Assembly: GCA_964465125.1 (NCBI GenBank)
Contig: CAYXIO010000029.1
Coordinates: 1-46,393, forward strand
Reading direction: 5' to 3'
Length of the DNA stretch: 46,393 bases
From: CAYOHG01 sp964465125
GTDB lineage: Bacteria > Planctomycetota > Phycisphaerae > UBA1845 > Fen-1342
The notes below the pieces were generated by a model that was not told where the DNA came from, searched no databases, and was given only the letters and a program-made list of their open reading frames with translations. This document shows, piece after piece, positions 24,789-35,084 of the stretch. Every line of letters begins with the position of its first letter. Position 1 is the first letter of the stretch. The translations under genes were made by a program, and so were the position numbers.

Positions 24789-25196
24789 ATGGAATCTGTG
24801 CCCCGACGAATCAATGGCGGGACGCGACTTCTGCGATACCTCGCGGCGCGCGGCGTTCTGACCGCGCTGGAGGCTGAGCAGCGCGCTAGGGCGTTGCACG
24901 ATTTCTCGGACGCCGCCGCACGCGTGGCGATCGAGCACGGTGCGATCGACCCAGTTCATCTGGATGGGCTGCTTGGCGAATGCACCGAAGGCGGCTTTCT
25001 GGCGCGGGCCGTCGAGAAGGGGGCGATCGACAGGGCCGCCGCCGAGCGGATTTCGGTCGTACACGCGCTGCGCGAAATGCTCGCCGCCGCGGAGTCGCTG
25101 GCGGTCACCGGTCGTCTGCCCATCAAGTTGCTGATCCAGGAGCTGGCTGCCTTCCTGAGGGAGGTTGAGCTGCCACGCTACGACACGCAGTGCTGA
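24789..25196 (+). CDS. small helical protein upstream of the HDOD-GGDEF gene
   Basis: I do not recognise this protein. From ATG 24789 it is 135 residues, almost all helical and Ala/Glu/Leu-rich, without a signal peptide. A GTG at 24783 in the same frame is an alternative start. It ends 20 bases before the HDOD-GGDEF gene, on the same strand, so it may be a partner or regulator of that signalling protein; this is an inference from position. Confidence 0.6.
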   Translation: MESVPRRINGGTRLLRYLAARGVLTALEAEQRARALHDFSDAAARVAIEHGAIDPVHLDGLLGECTEGGFLARAVEKGAIDRAAAERISVVHALREMLAAAESLAVTGRLPIKLLIQELAAFLREVELPRYDTQC

Positions 25197-25216
25197 CTCC
25201 GGGGAGGGAGTTTTTC

Positions 25217-26728
25217 ATGGTGCCGATCACCGAACGAATCCTCAATGCGAACAACCTGCCGTCGCTGCCGACGGTCGCGGTGGAGGTGCTGCGGTTGACG
25301 CGCAGCGAAGACGTCTCGGTCGAGGCGCTGGCCAAGGTTATTCAGAACGACCCGGCGCTGACCGCGAAGATCCTGAAGGTTGTGAACTCCGCACTATTCG
25401 GCATTCCGCGCGAGGTTGGCTCGATCAAGCAGGCGGTGGTGATCCTCGGGCTGCGCACCGTGAAGGTGATGGCGCTGAGCTTTTCGCTGGTAGACGCGAT
25501 TCGCGTGCGCGACACCGGCCGCTTCGATCTGGAAGCGTACTGGCGGCGCTCCTTGACCACTGCGGTCTGTGCGCGCCTGCTGTGCCGCAGTGCGCTGCCC
25601 AAGCTCGCCGAGGAGGCCTTCGTCGCCGGCCTGCTGGCGGACATCGGGCAGTTCGTCGCGGCCCGGTGTGCGGCGGACGAGTATGAGCCGGTCCTGAAGC
25701 AGGCCGCGGGCGCGGCCGCGCCGCTCTGGCAGCTTGAGCGCGATTTGCTGGGCGCCTCGCATGCCTCGATCGGCGCCGATCTGCTGCGCAAGTGGGGATT
25801 GCCGGCGGGAATCTGCGATGCGATCGCCACGCATCACTGGGAAGGCCTGTCCACCCTGCAAGGCGACGCCCAGCGCCTGGCGACGATTGTGGCCTGTGCG
25901 TCAGAGCTCGGGTCGCGCTTTGCCGGCGAAACACCGGCGAACGACCTCGCCGAAACTCGGGGACGCTGCCAGAAAGTGCTTCAGATCAGCCATGAGGCCA
26001 TGGAGGACGTGCTCGGGGCCGTCGAGCAGCACGTCAAGACCGCGGCGACGCTGCTCTCGCTCAAGATCGGCCAGACGCTCACCTACGCTCAGATCCAATC
26101 CGACGCGACGGTGCAACTGGCCGAACTGAGCATGCAGGCGGAGGTGGAACGCGCTGCCGCCACCCGGCGCGAGCAGGTGGCCCACGAGGAAGTGCAACGG
26201 CTGGGCGAAGAGAAGCGCGCCATCCTCGAAGTGGCCTCGACGGACGGCCTGACCCGCGTGGCGAATCGCGCCGCGTTCGACAAACGCATCGCCGAGGAAT
26301 TCGAGCGCGCCGGCAAGGCGTCCGGCGAGCTGGGTCTCATCCTCATGGACATCGATCACTTCAAGAAGGTGAACGACACGCACGGCCACCAGGCCGGCGA
26401 CGAGGTGCTCAAGAACATCGCGAAGTGCGTTCAGGGCGTCGCCCAGAGCGCGGGCCTGGTGGCCCGCTACGGCGGCGAGGAATTCGCCGTCATCGTGCTG
26501 CGCAAGGCGCACGATGAGGTTCGGGTGCTGGCCGAGCAGATCCGCCGGGCGATCGAGCGCACCCCGGTCGAGTACGAAGGCAAGGACCTGAAGGTGACGG
26601 CCAGCCTGGGCGTGGCGAGCCTCGTTCCCGGCAAGGCGGCGCCGACACCCAAGCAGATGATCGAGATGGCCGACCAGCGGCTGTATCTGGCGAAGCGCAC
26701 CGGCCGCAATCAGGTCGTCGCGGGCTGA
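25217..26728 (+). CDS. HDOD domain - GGDEF diguanylate cyclase
   Basis: This is a 503-residue cytoplasmic signalling protein. An N-terminal HDOD domain (about 1-230) shows LPSLPTVAVEVLRLT, VIQNDPALTAKILKVVNSALFG and LADIGQF-type motifs. A charged helical linker (about 290-340) leads to a GGDEF domain with DGLTRVANRAAFDKRI and a GGEEF active site (419-423), which should make c-di-GMP. The four residues where an RxxD product-inhibition site would sit are Gln-Ser-Ala-Gly, so feedback inhibition is likely absent. Start 25217 follows GGGAGGGAG at a good distance; 25190 is an alternative. It may act with the small gene just upstream. Confidence 0.93.
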   Translation: MVPITERILNANNLPSLPTVAVEVLRLTRSEDVSVEALAKVIQNDPALTAKILKVVNSALFGIPREVGSIKQAVVILGLRTVKVMALSFSLVDAIRVRDTGRFDLEAYWRRSLTTAVCARLLCRSALPKLAEEAFVAGLLADIGQFVAARCAADEYEPVLKQAAGAAAPLWQLERDLLGASHASIGADLLRKWGLPAGICDAIATHHWEGLSTLQGDAQRLATIVACASELGSRFAGETPANDLAETRGRCQKVLQISHEAMEDVLGAVEQHVKTAATLLSLKIGQTLTYAQIQSDATVQLAELSMQAEVERAAATRREQVAHEEVQRLGEEKRAILEVASTDGLTRVANRAAFDKRIAEEFERAGKASGELGLILMDIDHFKKVNDTHGHQAGDEVLKNIAKCVQGVAQSAGLVARYGGEEFAVIVLRKAHDEVRVLAEQIRRAIERTPVEYEGKDLKVTASLGVASLVPGKAAPTPKQMIEMADQRLYLAKRTGRNQVVAG

Positions 26729-26956
26729 ATCGCGGGCCGCCTGGGGAAATGCAGGCAACGGGGGGGAGACTTGCACGGGCCGGGTGGCCGAAGAGGTCGC
26801 TCGGCCCGGCGCACTTTCGGCGAATGGGCCGGGCGCGGGAAGGCTGTACGGGACACGCGCAGAAGCACTAACATCCGGACGGTGGAAGTGTCTGACGAGA
26901 CAGGCTCCGGACGCGGCCGCGGGTGTCGGCCGGACCTGTGTCACCTGGGATTGACC

Positions 26957-27094
26957 ATGATGCGCTATCGAACCGACGCCTGCCTGATCGGACTGCTGGC
27001 CGCCTCGCTGGGCATGCTCACGGGCTGCGACGTGGGGACACAGGTCGTGAATACCGTGCTGCTCGCCTTGCAGATCGCGGGCGTTTGGGTCTGA
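26957..27094 (+). CDS. tiny lipoprotein
   Basis: This 45-residue protein has a short hydrophobic leader ending in Leu-Thr-Gly-Cys, a good lipobox at about residues 20-23. About 20 further residues follow, including a hydrophobic stretch (VVNTVLLALQIAGVWV). The mature product is very small and membrane-bound. No family is recognised. It is a single gene with unclear ribosome binding. The region 26729-26956 before it holds nothing else I can support. Confidence 0.5.
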   Translation: MMRYRTDACLIGLLAASLGMLTGCDVGTQVVNTVLLALQIAGVWV

Positions 27095-27258
27095 CTCGCA
27101 GGCGAAAGCGCTCCGCGTTGCGATCTCGCCGCGACTTTCCTTAGGCGCACAGCAGTCATCCGTCGGGGCGTCTCGGGCGTCCCGGGCGGCTTGCCCACGG
27201 CCCAGTCCAGCCTGGCTTCGCCTGCTTTCGCCGCACCTCGCCGGCGCACGCAGGCCTG

Positions 27259-27287
27259 CTGAAGCCCGCGCGCAAATCCCCTACACT
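27259..27287 (+). promoter_or_regulatory. promoter candidate for the CNNM gene pair
   Basis: CTGAAG (27259-27264) and TACACT (27282-27287) are 17 bases apart, about 45 bases ahead of the ATG at 27334. The 239-base gap before the gene pair holds no other feature I can support. Confidence 0.4.
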
Positions 27288-27333
27288 GGCAGAACAAGGC
27301 CTTCACCCAACGGGGGAATCGCACGAGAGGCCC

Positions 27334-28629
27334 ATGCCCGCTTTCGACCTGCTCGTCCAGTGCGCCGTCAGCCTCGTGCTTCTGGCTGCATCGGCCATGT
27401 TCTCCGGCAGCGAGACCGTGCTGTTCTCGCTTTCGCGGACCGCGCTCGAACGCGCCGCGGCCAGCCAGCAGCCCCTCACTCGACGCGTCGCGACGCTGAT
27501 GGCGCGCCCCAAGGACGTTCTAGCCGCGATCCTGGTGGGAAACACCGCCGCCAACACGCTGCTCTTCGTGACCGCGTTCATCGTGATCAAGCGGCTTTCG
27601 GCCGGTGTGGGGGATTGGATCGAGCCGCTGGCGGGCGCTGGCTGCGTCATGGTCGTGGTCGTCGTCGCCGAGGTGACGCCCAAGGTCGTCGGCGTCGCCT
27701 TGGCCGAGCGGCTGGCGCCGTTCGCGGCGTTGTACGTCAGCGTCTGCCTGCCGGTGCTGGCGCCCGTAGGGCGGCTGATCGACGCCTTCATCGTGATGCC
27801 CTTCGAACGGGTGATTCTGGGTCGCCCCAAGCGGGCCCACAGCAAGCACGACGTGTCGCCGGAGGAGCTGACGGCCCTGCTCGAGCTGAGCCGCCGCGAA
27901 GGCGTCATCAACCGCATCGAGAATCTGTATCTCAACGAGGTTTTCCGCCTCTCGGAGCTGCGCGTTCACGACGTCATGGTGGCGCGGGTGGATGTGGTCT
28001 CGTTCAACGTGCGCCGGCCGGCCTCGGAGCTGCGCGCCCTGATGCGACAGACCGGCCGCAAGAAGATCCCGGTCTACGACGGTTCGCCCGACAACATCAT
28101 CGGGCTGATCTACGCGAAGGTGCTGTTCTTCGCGGGCGACGTGCCGCTGAGGCCGCTGGTCGCAGCGGTGCGGTTCGTGCCCGAGATCATCACCTGCGAG
28201 CAGCTTCTTCAGCACTTTCGCGAGACGCGCTCGCAGTTCGCCGTGGCGGTGGATGAGTTCGGCGGGGTGGCGGGCGTTGTTACGCTTGAGGACGTGCTCG
28301 AGTCGATCGTCGGCGACATCAGTGCCCCGCACGAGCTCACGGAGCCCGACGAGATCATCCGTCTCTCGCCGCGCGAGTACGACATCAGCGGGCGCCTGAG
28401 CGTGCACTACTGGGCGGAGGTCTTCGGCACCGAGCCGCTCGAGCAGCGCGTCGCGACGGTGGGGGGAGTGGTCACGGCCAGGCTCGGGCGGCCGGCCCAG
28501 CCGGGCGACAAAGTCCGCTTTGGCAACATCGAGGCGGAGGTGTCGGTGGTGCGCGGGCAGCGCATCGAGCGTGTGCGCGTGCGGCTGCTCGGCGCGGAAG
28601 CGCCGCCGGCCGCGGAGGCGCCCGCATGA
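27334..28629 (+). CDS. CNNM/CorC-type transporter (DUF21-CBS-CorC)
   Basis: This membrane protein has 431 residues. The N-terminal DUF21 domain (about 1-190) holds four hydrophobic helices. Two CBS motifs follow (about 205-325; RVHDVMVARVDVVSF, KKIPVYDGSPDNIIGLIY, ITCEQLLQHFRET). A C-terminal CorC_HlyC domain (about 350-420) carries REYDISGRLSVHYWAEVFG. The family exports or regulates Mg2+ and related ions, and was first described as hemolysin-like. The stop overlaps the start of the next, related gene (ATGA). Confidence 0.92.
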   Translation: MPAFDLLVQCAVSLVLLAASAMFSGSETVLFSLSRTALERAAASQQPLTRRVATLMARPKDVLAAILVGNTAANTLLFVTAFIVIKRLSAGVGDWIEPLAGAGCVMVVVVVAEVTPKVVGVALAERLAPFAALYVSVCLPVLAPVGRLIDAFIVMPFERVILGRPKRAHSKHDVSPEELTALLELSRREGVINRIENLYLNEVFRLSELRVHDVMVARVDVVSFNVRRPASELRALMRQTGRKKIPVYDGSPDNIIGLIYAKVLFFAGDVPLRPLVAAVRFVPEIITCEQLLQHFRETRSQFAVAVDEFGGVAGVVTLEDVLESIVGDISAPHELTEPDEIIRLSPREYDISGRLSVHYWAEVFGTEPLEQRVATVGGVVTARLGRPAQPGDKVRFGNIEAEVSVVRGQRIERVRVRLLGAEAPPAAEAPA

Positions 28630-29615
28630 TCGAGCTGGCGGCGGCGATCGGCCTGGTCGTGGGACTGCTGCTCTCGGCGTTCTGCTCGGGCAGCGAAACG
28701 GGCATCTATTGCGTGAACCGCGTTCGCCTGCGCGTCGCCGAGGCGCGCGGACAGCGCGGAGCGCGCCGGCTGTCGCGCCTGTTGCAGGGCACCGAGGACG
28801 TCGTCGTCACCACGCTGATCGGAACCAACCTGGCCGATTACCTGGTCACGGCGTCGATCGCCACGCTGCTGCTGGCCCGGGCGGTGCCCGACGGGCAGGT
28901 CGAGCTGCTCACAACCGCCATCGCGACGCCGGCGGTGCTGGTTCTCGGCGGAGTGCTTCCAAAGGACCTGTTTCGGCGCGACGCGGATGCGCTGATGCGC
29001 ACGCTGGCCCGGCCAGTGGCCGCGGTGACGGCGATCGCACGCGGCACGGGGGTGGTCTGGCTGCTGCGCGCCTGGACCCGCCGCGTGCTGCGCTGGATCG
29101 ACCCGGTGCGGGCCGCGACCGAGGCCGAGCTGCTGCCGCGCGCCCGCACGCTGCGACTGCTCGAGGAAGGGGCGGTGCGCGGCGGGATGTCTCCCGTGCA
29201 GCGCGAGATCATGGAGCGTGTGCTGCGGGTTTCGACGGTGCGGATGGCCAACGTGATGGTGCCTCGGGCGCGGGCGGCGATGCTGCCGACCAGCGTGTCG
29301 CGCGAGGATTTTCTGCGCGTGGCGCGGATGGCGCATTTCTCGCGGATTCCGCTCTATCGCGGCGACCCGCGCAAGGTCGTCGGCGTGGTGAGCGTGTTCG
29401 ACGTGCTGATGGATGATCGCAACCGCCCGATCGCCGAGCACGTCCGCCCGGCGACGTTCGTGCAGGTGGGCGAGTCGGTGCCGGCGGCGCTGCTTCGCAT
29501 GCAGCAGGCCCGCAACGCGATGGCGATCGTGACGGACGCGGCGGGGCACTGTGTCGGGCTTTGCACGATCAAGGACCTGGTCGAGGAGATCGTGGGCGAG
29601 CTGGAGGCGTGGTGA
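28626..29615 (+). CDS. second CNNM-type transporter, lacking the C-terminal CorC domain
   Basis: This 329-residue relative of the preceding gene has DUF21 helices (about 1-180), then two CBS motifs (TVRMANVMVPRARAAML, SRIPLYRGDPRKVVGVVS, ARNAMAIVTDAAGHCVGLCTI). It ends right after the second CBS unit, so the CorC_HlyC domain present in its neighbour is missing. The pair may form a hetero-oligomer, which is an inference from the overlapping ATGA start. It is the last chromosomal gene before the tRNA. Confidence 0.88.
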   Translation: MIELAAAIGLVVGLLLSAFCSGSETGIYCVNRVRLRVAEARGQRGARRLSRLLQGTEDVVVTTLIGTNLADYLVTASIATLLLARAVPDGQVELLTTAIATPAVLVLGGVLPKDLFRRDADALMRTLARPVAAVTAIARGTGVVWLLRAWTRRVLRWIDPVRAATEAELLPRARTLRLLEEGAVRGGMSPVQREIMERVLRVSTVRMANVMVPRARAAMLPTSVSREDFLRVARMAHFSRIPLYRGDPRKVVGVVSVFDVLMDDRNRPIAEHVRPATFVQVGESVPAALLRMQQARNAMAIVTDAAGHCVGLCTIKDLVEEIVGELEAW

Positions 29616-29621
29616 GAGAGG

Positions 29622-29670
29622 GCTGAAGGACGAAGGGCGAGGGGGAATGCTGAAGGACGAAGGGCGAGGG
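29622..29670 (+). repeat. 22-base direct repeat, two copies
   Basis: Two identical 22-base copies, both beginning GCTGAAGGACG and ending GGGCGAGGG, lie at 29622-29643 and 29649-29670 with a period of 27 bases. They follow the CNNM gene stop and precede the tRNA. Slippage or a small dispersed repeat family could explain them. Confidence 0.7.
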
Positions 29671-29789
29671 CTGACGCGGGGGCGAATGCAGCGGGGGCGA
29701 CGGTCGGCGGCGGCGAGCGCGCGCGGAATTCGTATAGCGTTCCTAGGTCTGCCCGCGCTCGGTGCGGGCGAGTACAATGCGGGCTGCAC

Positions 29790-31342
<1,553 letters not shown>

Positions 31343-31346
<4 letters not shown>

Positions 31347-31618
31347 CGCTTGCTCTCCGCTTTCGCGGCCTTCAGCAGCACCTCGGCGAAACGCTTCACG
31401 TTCATCAGGATCTCCGTCGCTTCGCGGTCGTCGATCGGCCGGCGATAGGCCTTCGACCAAAGCCGCCGCGTCTCGCACAGCAGCTCGTCCGTGATCCAGG
31501 CGGTCGACAGCGGCACGAGCCGCGGCCGCTGCTCGCCCGCCGGCGCGGACGCGTCAACGGACACCCTTACCTCTGTCGGTGCCGAAGGGGAAGCGAAATG
31601 TCTGCCGTTTTTCGACAC
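31343..31618 (-). CDS. small conserved protein ahead of the recombinase
   Basis: This 91-residue helical protein carries the motif WITDELLCETRRLWSKAY followed by DREATEILMNVKRFAEVL. I have a sense that this pattern occurs near recombinases in other elements but cannot verify it. It overlaps the recombinase start by four bases (ATGA), so the two are translationally coupled. A directionality factor or regulator of the recombinase is a reasonable idea from position alone. No DNA-binding motif is visible. Confidence 0.7.
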
Positions 31619-31641
31619 AGCGGCCGCGCCCTCGCTGCGGA

Positions 31642-32166
31642 TCAGCCTTCGATGACCCAGCCGTCCAGGCCCATGTCCTGGAACTGCGCGCGGAGGCGAT
31701 CGATGATGCGGCGGACCGTGTGCCAGCCGCAGCCAAGTTCCTCGGCGATGCGCGCGACGGATTCACCCTCGCCGAGAAGCCGGCAGACTTGCTGCTCTCG
31801 CGGGGTGAGCCGCGCGATTGCCTCGCGGACATCGAGCGCGAGAAGATGCTGGTCGACGTTGGAACGGGCGTCGGTGCAGCGCGTGTGGACCGCGCGCTGA
31901 TCGCGAGCGCACTGCTGATGGCGGTCGAAGCGCGATCGGCTTCGGCACAGCGCCTTGAGGCGGCGGTCGATGACGGCGATCAGCGCCGTCGCTTTGCTCG
32001 CGCCGTTCGACCGTGCGGGTTCGTGCTGAAAGGCCGCGACGTGCAGGACGAGCTCCTGCTGAGCCTCGAGCAGCTCCGGACCGCGCAGCCCCATGCGCTT
32101 GGCGCGGGCAATGATCAGGTCATTCTTCCAACGCGGCAGGACCGCCCCGTACTCGTTTGCGCCCAT
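31642..32166 (-). CDS. sigma/LuxR-like HTH regulator
   Basis: This 174-residue protein has a helix-turn-helix near its C terminus (LTPREQQVCRLLGEGESVARIAEELGCGWHTVRRIIDRL), typical of sigma region 4/LuxR-type domains, and a helical, Arg-rich N-terminal part without a clear region 2. Start 32166 is chosen over 32184 because GAGAGGT precedes it. It heads the leftward unit with the small protein and the recombinase (24-base gap), and the palindrome region lies just upstream. It may control the element's early genes; this is an inference. Confidence 0.78.
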   Translation of the reverse strand: MGANEYGAVLPRWKNDLIIARAKRMGLRGPELLEAQQELVLHVAAFQHEPARSNGASKATALIAVIDRRLKALCRSRSRFDRHQQCARDQRAVHTRCTDARSNVDQHLLALDVREAIARLTPREQQVCRLLGEGESVARIAEELGCGWHTVRRIIDRLRAQFQDMGLDGWVIEG

Positions 32167-32452
32167 CTCTGACCTCTCTTCCATGATCGTGGTCTCCGCG
32201 TCGCGCCGACCGCGGCACGACGCACCCCATCCTTGCGGGCGCAGCGCGCGGCGTATCTAGGGCGGAGCATGGGGCGGGCGAAGACATATGCGGCCCAGAT
32301 GTGACGCATGTGGGGTGCGACATGGACCGGGCCACGCACATATGCGGCACATATGCGACGCATATGTGTTTACGGGGCCACGGCGAGAACGGGCCGCGAG
32401 CGGCAAATAACCCTGTGCCGGCGCGAGGGTGCGCCAGGGCAGGGAGTCCAGG
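32167..32452. promoter_or_regulatory. divergent control region with palindrome and direct repeat
   Basis: There is no gene in these 286 bases. A perfect palindrome, half-site CACATATGCG with one central A, lies at 32348-32368. A 30-base imperfect direct repeat begins ACATATGCGG at 32284 and again at 32338, 54 bases apart, with about 25 of 30 matches. It separates the leftward regulator/recombinase unit from the rightward module, the expected place for operators. The binding protein is unknown; the regulator at 31642 is a candidate. Confidence 0.65.
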
Positions 32453-33313
32453 ATGCCGCTCGACTCAGAACGTGACCGCAGCGCCGCTGGGAACAAGGCG
32501 CTCGCGGCGCCAGTTGATCTCCACTTCCTGACCCGCGAGCCCGCGGACATCTACCACGCGAAGAGCAAGGACTTCCTGACCGCGCACGCGCTCGGCGAAT
32601 TCCGGCGCTGTCCGCTGCTGTACCGCAAGAAGGAACTGGGCCTCGTGCCCGAGCGGGACACGACCGCGTACCTCGTGGGTCGCGCGGCGCACACGCTGAT
32701 CCTGGAGGGCCGGCAGCGCTACGAGCGCGAGTATGCAGTCGGCGGCCCCGTCAATCCCAAGACCGGCCAGCCGTTCGGTTCGCAGACGAAGGCGTTCGCC
32801 GAGTGGGCCGCCAGGCAGAACAAGCCGGTGCTCGCCGATGCGCACGCTGCGCTGGTCGAGCAGATGGCGGCGGCCGTGCAGGCCCACCTCTTCGCACGCG
32901 AGCTTCTCGCTGACGGAGTGGCCGAGGGCGTGGTGCGGTGCGAGTACGCCGGGCACCGCTGCCAGGCGCGCATCGACTGGATCAACCCGCTCGCCGACCG
33001 CGGCATCGTCGACCTGAAGACTGCCGACGAGCTCGACTCGTTCGAGATGGCAATGCGCGCGTTCGGCTACCTGCACCAGGTTGCGTTCTATCGGGCGCTC
33101 GTGGCTGAAGTTTGCGGCTGCGTCATGCCGGTGCACATCGTCGCTGTCGAGAAGCGAGAACCGTTCCGCTGCGGTGTGTGGCAGGTCGCGCCAGCGGTTC
33201 TCGACCAGGCGCAGCGCGAGAACGAGGAGGCGACGGCGGACCTGCGGCGCTGCCGGGAGCGGGGCGACTGGTTCACTAGGTTCGAGGGCATGAGGTTGAT
33301 CGATCGGTTGTGA
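32453..33313 (+). CDS. PD-(D/E)XK nuclease (RecE/RecB-like exonuclease)
   Basis: This 286-residue protein carries GRAAHTLI (His80), RIDWINPL (Asp175), VDLKT (Asp187, Lys189) and HQVAFYR (Gln209, Tyr213). These are the ordered motifs of the PD-(D/E)XK exonucleases used with phage annealases. Start 32453 follows GGGAG at a good distance. In series with the Sak4-like ATPase and DUF669 protein downstream it forms a phage recombination set. The exact substrate (5'-3' on duplex ends) is assumed from the family. Confidence 0.85.
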   Translation: MPLDSERDRSAAGNKALAAPVDLHFLTREPADIYHAKSKDFLTAHALGEFRRCPLLYRKKELGLVPERDTTAYLVGRAAHTLILEGRQRYEREYAVGGPVNPKTGQPFGSQTKAFAEWAARQNKPVLADAHAALVEQMAAAVQAHLFARELLADGVAEGVVRCEYAGHRCQARIDWINPLADRGIVDLKTADELDSFEMAMRAFGYLHQVAFYRALVAEVCGCVMPVHIVAVEKREPFRCGVWQVAPAVLDQAQRENEEATADLRRCRERGDWFTRFEGMRLIDRL

Positions 33314-33441
33314 CTCCGGGCCCGGGGCCGGATGGCGTGGCCGCAGCCACATCCCCCCGCTCCCGCTGGCCCGCTGCGGCCGGGACTCCCTACACCGGCC
33401 CCGCGCCCGGATTCACGACGCAAGCGCAGGAAGGAGAACGA

Positions 33442-34227
33442 ATGAAACTGCTTGAACAAATCCAACGCGGCAAGACGCCGTCGCCGCGCCGCACGCTCAT
33501 GTACGGCGTGCATGGCGTCGGCAAGAGCACATTCGGCGCAATGGCCGAGCGGCCGATCTTCGTGCAAACCGAAGACGGCCTGGGCACCATCGAGTGCGAA
33601 CGCTTCCCCGTCGCCGTCCAGTACGCCGATGTGATCGCGGCGCTGTCGGAGCTCTACACCGAGGCGCACGAGTACCGCACGGTCGTCATCGACTCAGCCG
33701 ACTGGCTCGAGCGCCTGATCTTCGCCGACGTCTGTAAGAAGCGCGGCGTCGAGTCCATCGAAGACATTCCCTACGGCAAGGGCTACGTCTTCGCCCTGAC
33801 GAACTGGCGCGAGGTTCTCACCGGCCTGGACGCGCTGCGCAACGAGCGCGGAATGGCGGTGATCCTGATCGCCCACGCCCAGATCGAGCGCTTCGCCAAC
33901 CCGGAGACCGACACGTACGACCGCTACAGCCCGCGGCTCCAGAAGCAGGCCTCGGCACTCGTGCAGGAATGGTGCGACGAGGTGCTGTTCGCCACGTACA
34001 AGGTCCACACGAAGACCACCAACGAGGGCTTCGACCGCAAGCGCGTGCAGGGCATCGGCACGGGCGAGCGGATCATCCGCACCAGCGAGCGCCCGGCGCA
34101 CGTCGCCAAGAACCGCCTGAGCCTGCCCGACGAGTTTCCCCTGGACTATCGACTCTACGCCGCGTTCGCGCGCGGCGAGAGCCCCCTGGCCAACACCGAT
34201 ACCCCTGCTGAGAAAGGAGCAGCCTGA
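33442..34227 (+). CDS. Sak4-like RecA-fold ATPase (phage annealase/ATP-binding)
   Basis: This 261-residue protein has Walker A GVHGVGKS (22-29) and a Walker B ending in Asp84 (TVVIDSADWLE). AHAQIERF (around 140-150) is also present. This is the compact RecA-core arrangement of Sak4-like phage recombinases. Start 33442 follows AAGGAG and removes a 44-residue Pro/Ala-rich lead. It sits between the nuclease and a DUF669 ssDNA-binding protein, three bases from the latter. Other phage AAA-type proteins share these motifs, so the Sak4 call is likely but not certain. Confidence 0.82.
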   Translation: MKLLEQIQRGKTPSPRRTLMYGVHGVGKSTFGAMAERPIFVQTEDGLGTIECERFPVAVQYADVIAALSELYTEAHEYRTVVIDSADWLERLIFADVCKKRGVESIEDIPYGKGYVFALTNWREVLTGLDALRNERGMAVILIAHAQIERFANPETDTYDRYSPRLQKQASALVQEWCDEVLFATYKVHTKTTNEGFDRKRVQGIGTGERIIRTSERPAHVAKNRLSLPDEFPLDYRLYAAFARGESPLANTDTPAEKGAA

Positions 34228-34229
34228 AC

Positions 34230-34688
34230 ATGCCCACGCTGAACGGATTCAACGCCAACGAGGTCGACCCCAACTTCGCGTTCGAGGCGATCCCGGCCGG
34301 CAAGTACCTGGCCGTGATCACCGAGAGCGAGGAAAAGCCCACCAAGTCGGGCGCAGGTCAGTATCTTCAGTTCACGTTCCAGATCATCGAGGGCGAGTAC
34401 AAGGGGCGCCTGATCTGGTCGCGGCTCAACCTCGACAACCCGAACGCCACGACGGTGAAGATCGCGCGCGCCGAGCTGTCGGCCATCTGCCGCGCGGTCG
34501 GCGTGCCGGCGCCCAAGGACAGCGTCGAGCTGCACAACATCCCGCTCGTCATCACGGTCGGCCAGAAGAAGCGCGCCGACACGGGCGAGATGGGCAACGT
34601 CATCAAGGGCTACACCAGGAAGGACGCGGTCGCGCCGAAGGCGCCGACGGCCGCCGCCAACAACGGCACGCCGCCGTGGAAGCGTTGA
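34230..34688 (+). CDS. DUF669 single-stranded DNA-binding-like protein
   Basis: This 152-residue protein has the beta-rich DUF669 domain: AGKYLAVITESEEKPTKSG, LQFTFQIIEGEYKGRLIWSRLNL, and a Pro/Ala-rich tail ending Pro-Pro-Trp-Lys-Arg. DUF669 members accompany Sak4-type recombinases and are thought to coat ssDNA. The start is 3 bases after the ATPase stop. A basic rather than acidic tip is unlike host SSB. Confidence 0.85.
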   Translation: MPTLNGFNANEVDPNFAFEAIPAGKYLAVITESEEKPTKSGAGQYLQFTFQIIEGEYKGRLIWSRLNLDNPNATTVKIARAELSAICRAVGVPAPKDSVELHNIPLVITVGQKKRADTGEMGNVIKGYTRKDAVAPKAPTAAANNGTPPWKR

Positions 34689-34696
34689 GGTGCGCC

Positions 34697-35047
34697 ATGA
34701 CTGATACCGACATCGTCAACCCCAACGAGCGGATTGTCAGGGTGGTCGAGCACTTGAAGAACGGCACGAAGCGCGTGTTCTACGCGATCCGCGACGCGTT
34801 TCTCGACTACTGGCGCGGCCGGGACAACCTTGACGGCTTTTACGCCTGGACGCGTTCCTGCCGGCATCGTGTCGAATTCTCCACCCGGCGCGAAGCACGA
34901 AGGGAAATGGAGAGGATCTGGCAGTGGCGACGCGATCAGAAAGCCAAGAACGGCGCGGTCGCGACACAGACGCCAACTGCGCGCCGGTCTGCCAGCGCTG
35001 AAACACCTCTTGCGTTGGCTCGGCACATGTCTGACCAGGCGGCGTGA
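34697..35047 (+). CDS. small phage protein of unknown function
   Basis: This 116-residue protein has an unusual count of Arg/Trp/Tyr; the N-terminal part (RIVRVVEHLKNGTKRVFYAI) is amphipathic and the C terminus is charged. There is no recognised domain. The start at 34697 (GAGG site) trims seven codons of the upstream open frame. Confidence 0.6.
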   Translation: MTDTDIVNPNERIVRVVEHLKNGTKRVFYAIRDAFLDYWRGRDNLDGFYAWTRSCRHRVEFSTRREARREMERIWQWRRDQKAKNGAVATQTPTARRSASAETPLALARHMSDQAA

Positions 35048-35084
35048 TGGGGCCCGGGAACATGGATGATTCGCGAGGTCACGG

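Noticed and set aside
25901..26944. Minus-strand frame antisense to the GGDEF gene
   Set aside because: No family resemblance; the plus-strand gene has complete HDOD and GGDEF motifs.
28407..29789. Minus-strand frame antisense to the CNNM gene
   Set aside because: Arg/His/Pro-rich shadow frame, no ribosome site.
32115..32363. Small minus-strand frame in the divergent gap with repeated Arg-His-Ile-Ala-Tyr peptides
   Set aside because: The peptide repeats come from the DNA repeats themselves; there is no convincing ribosome site and they overlap the palindrome.
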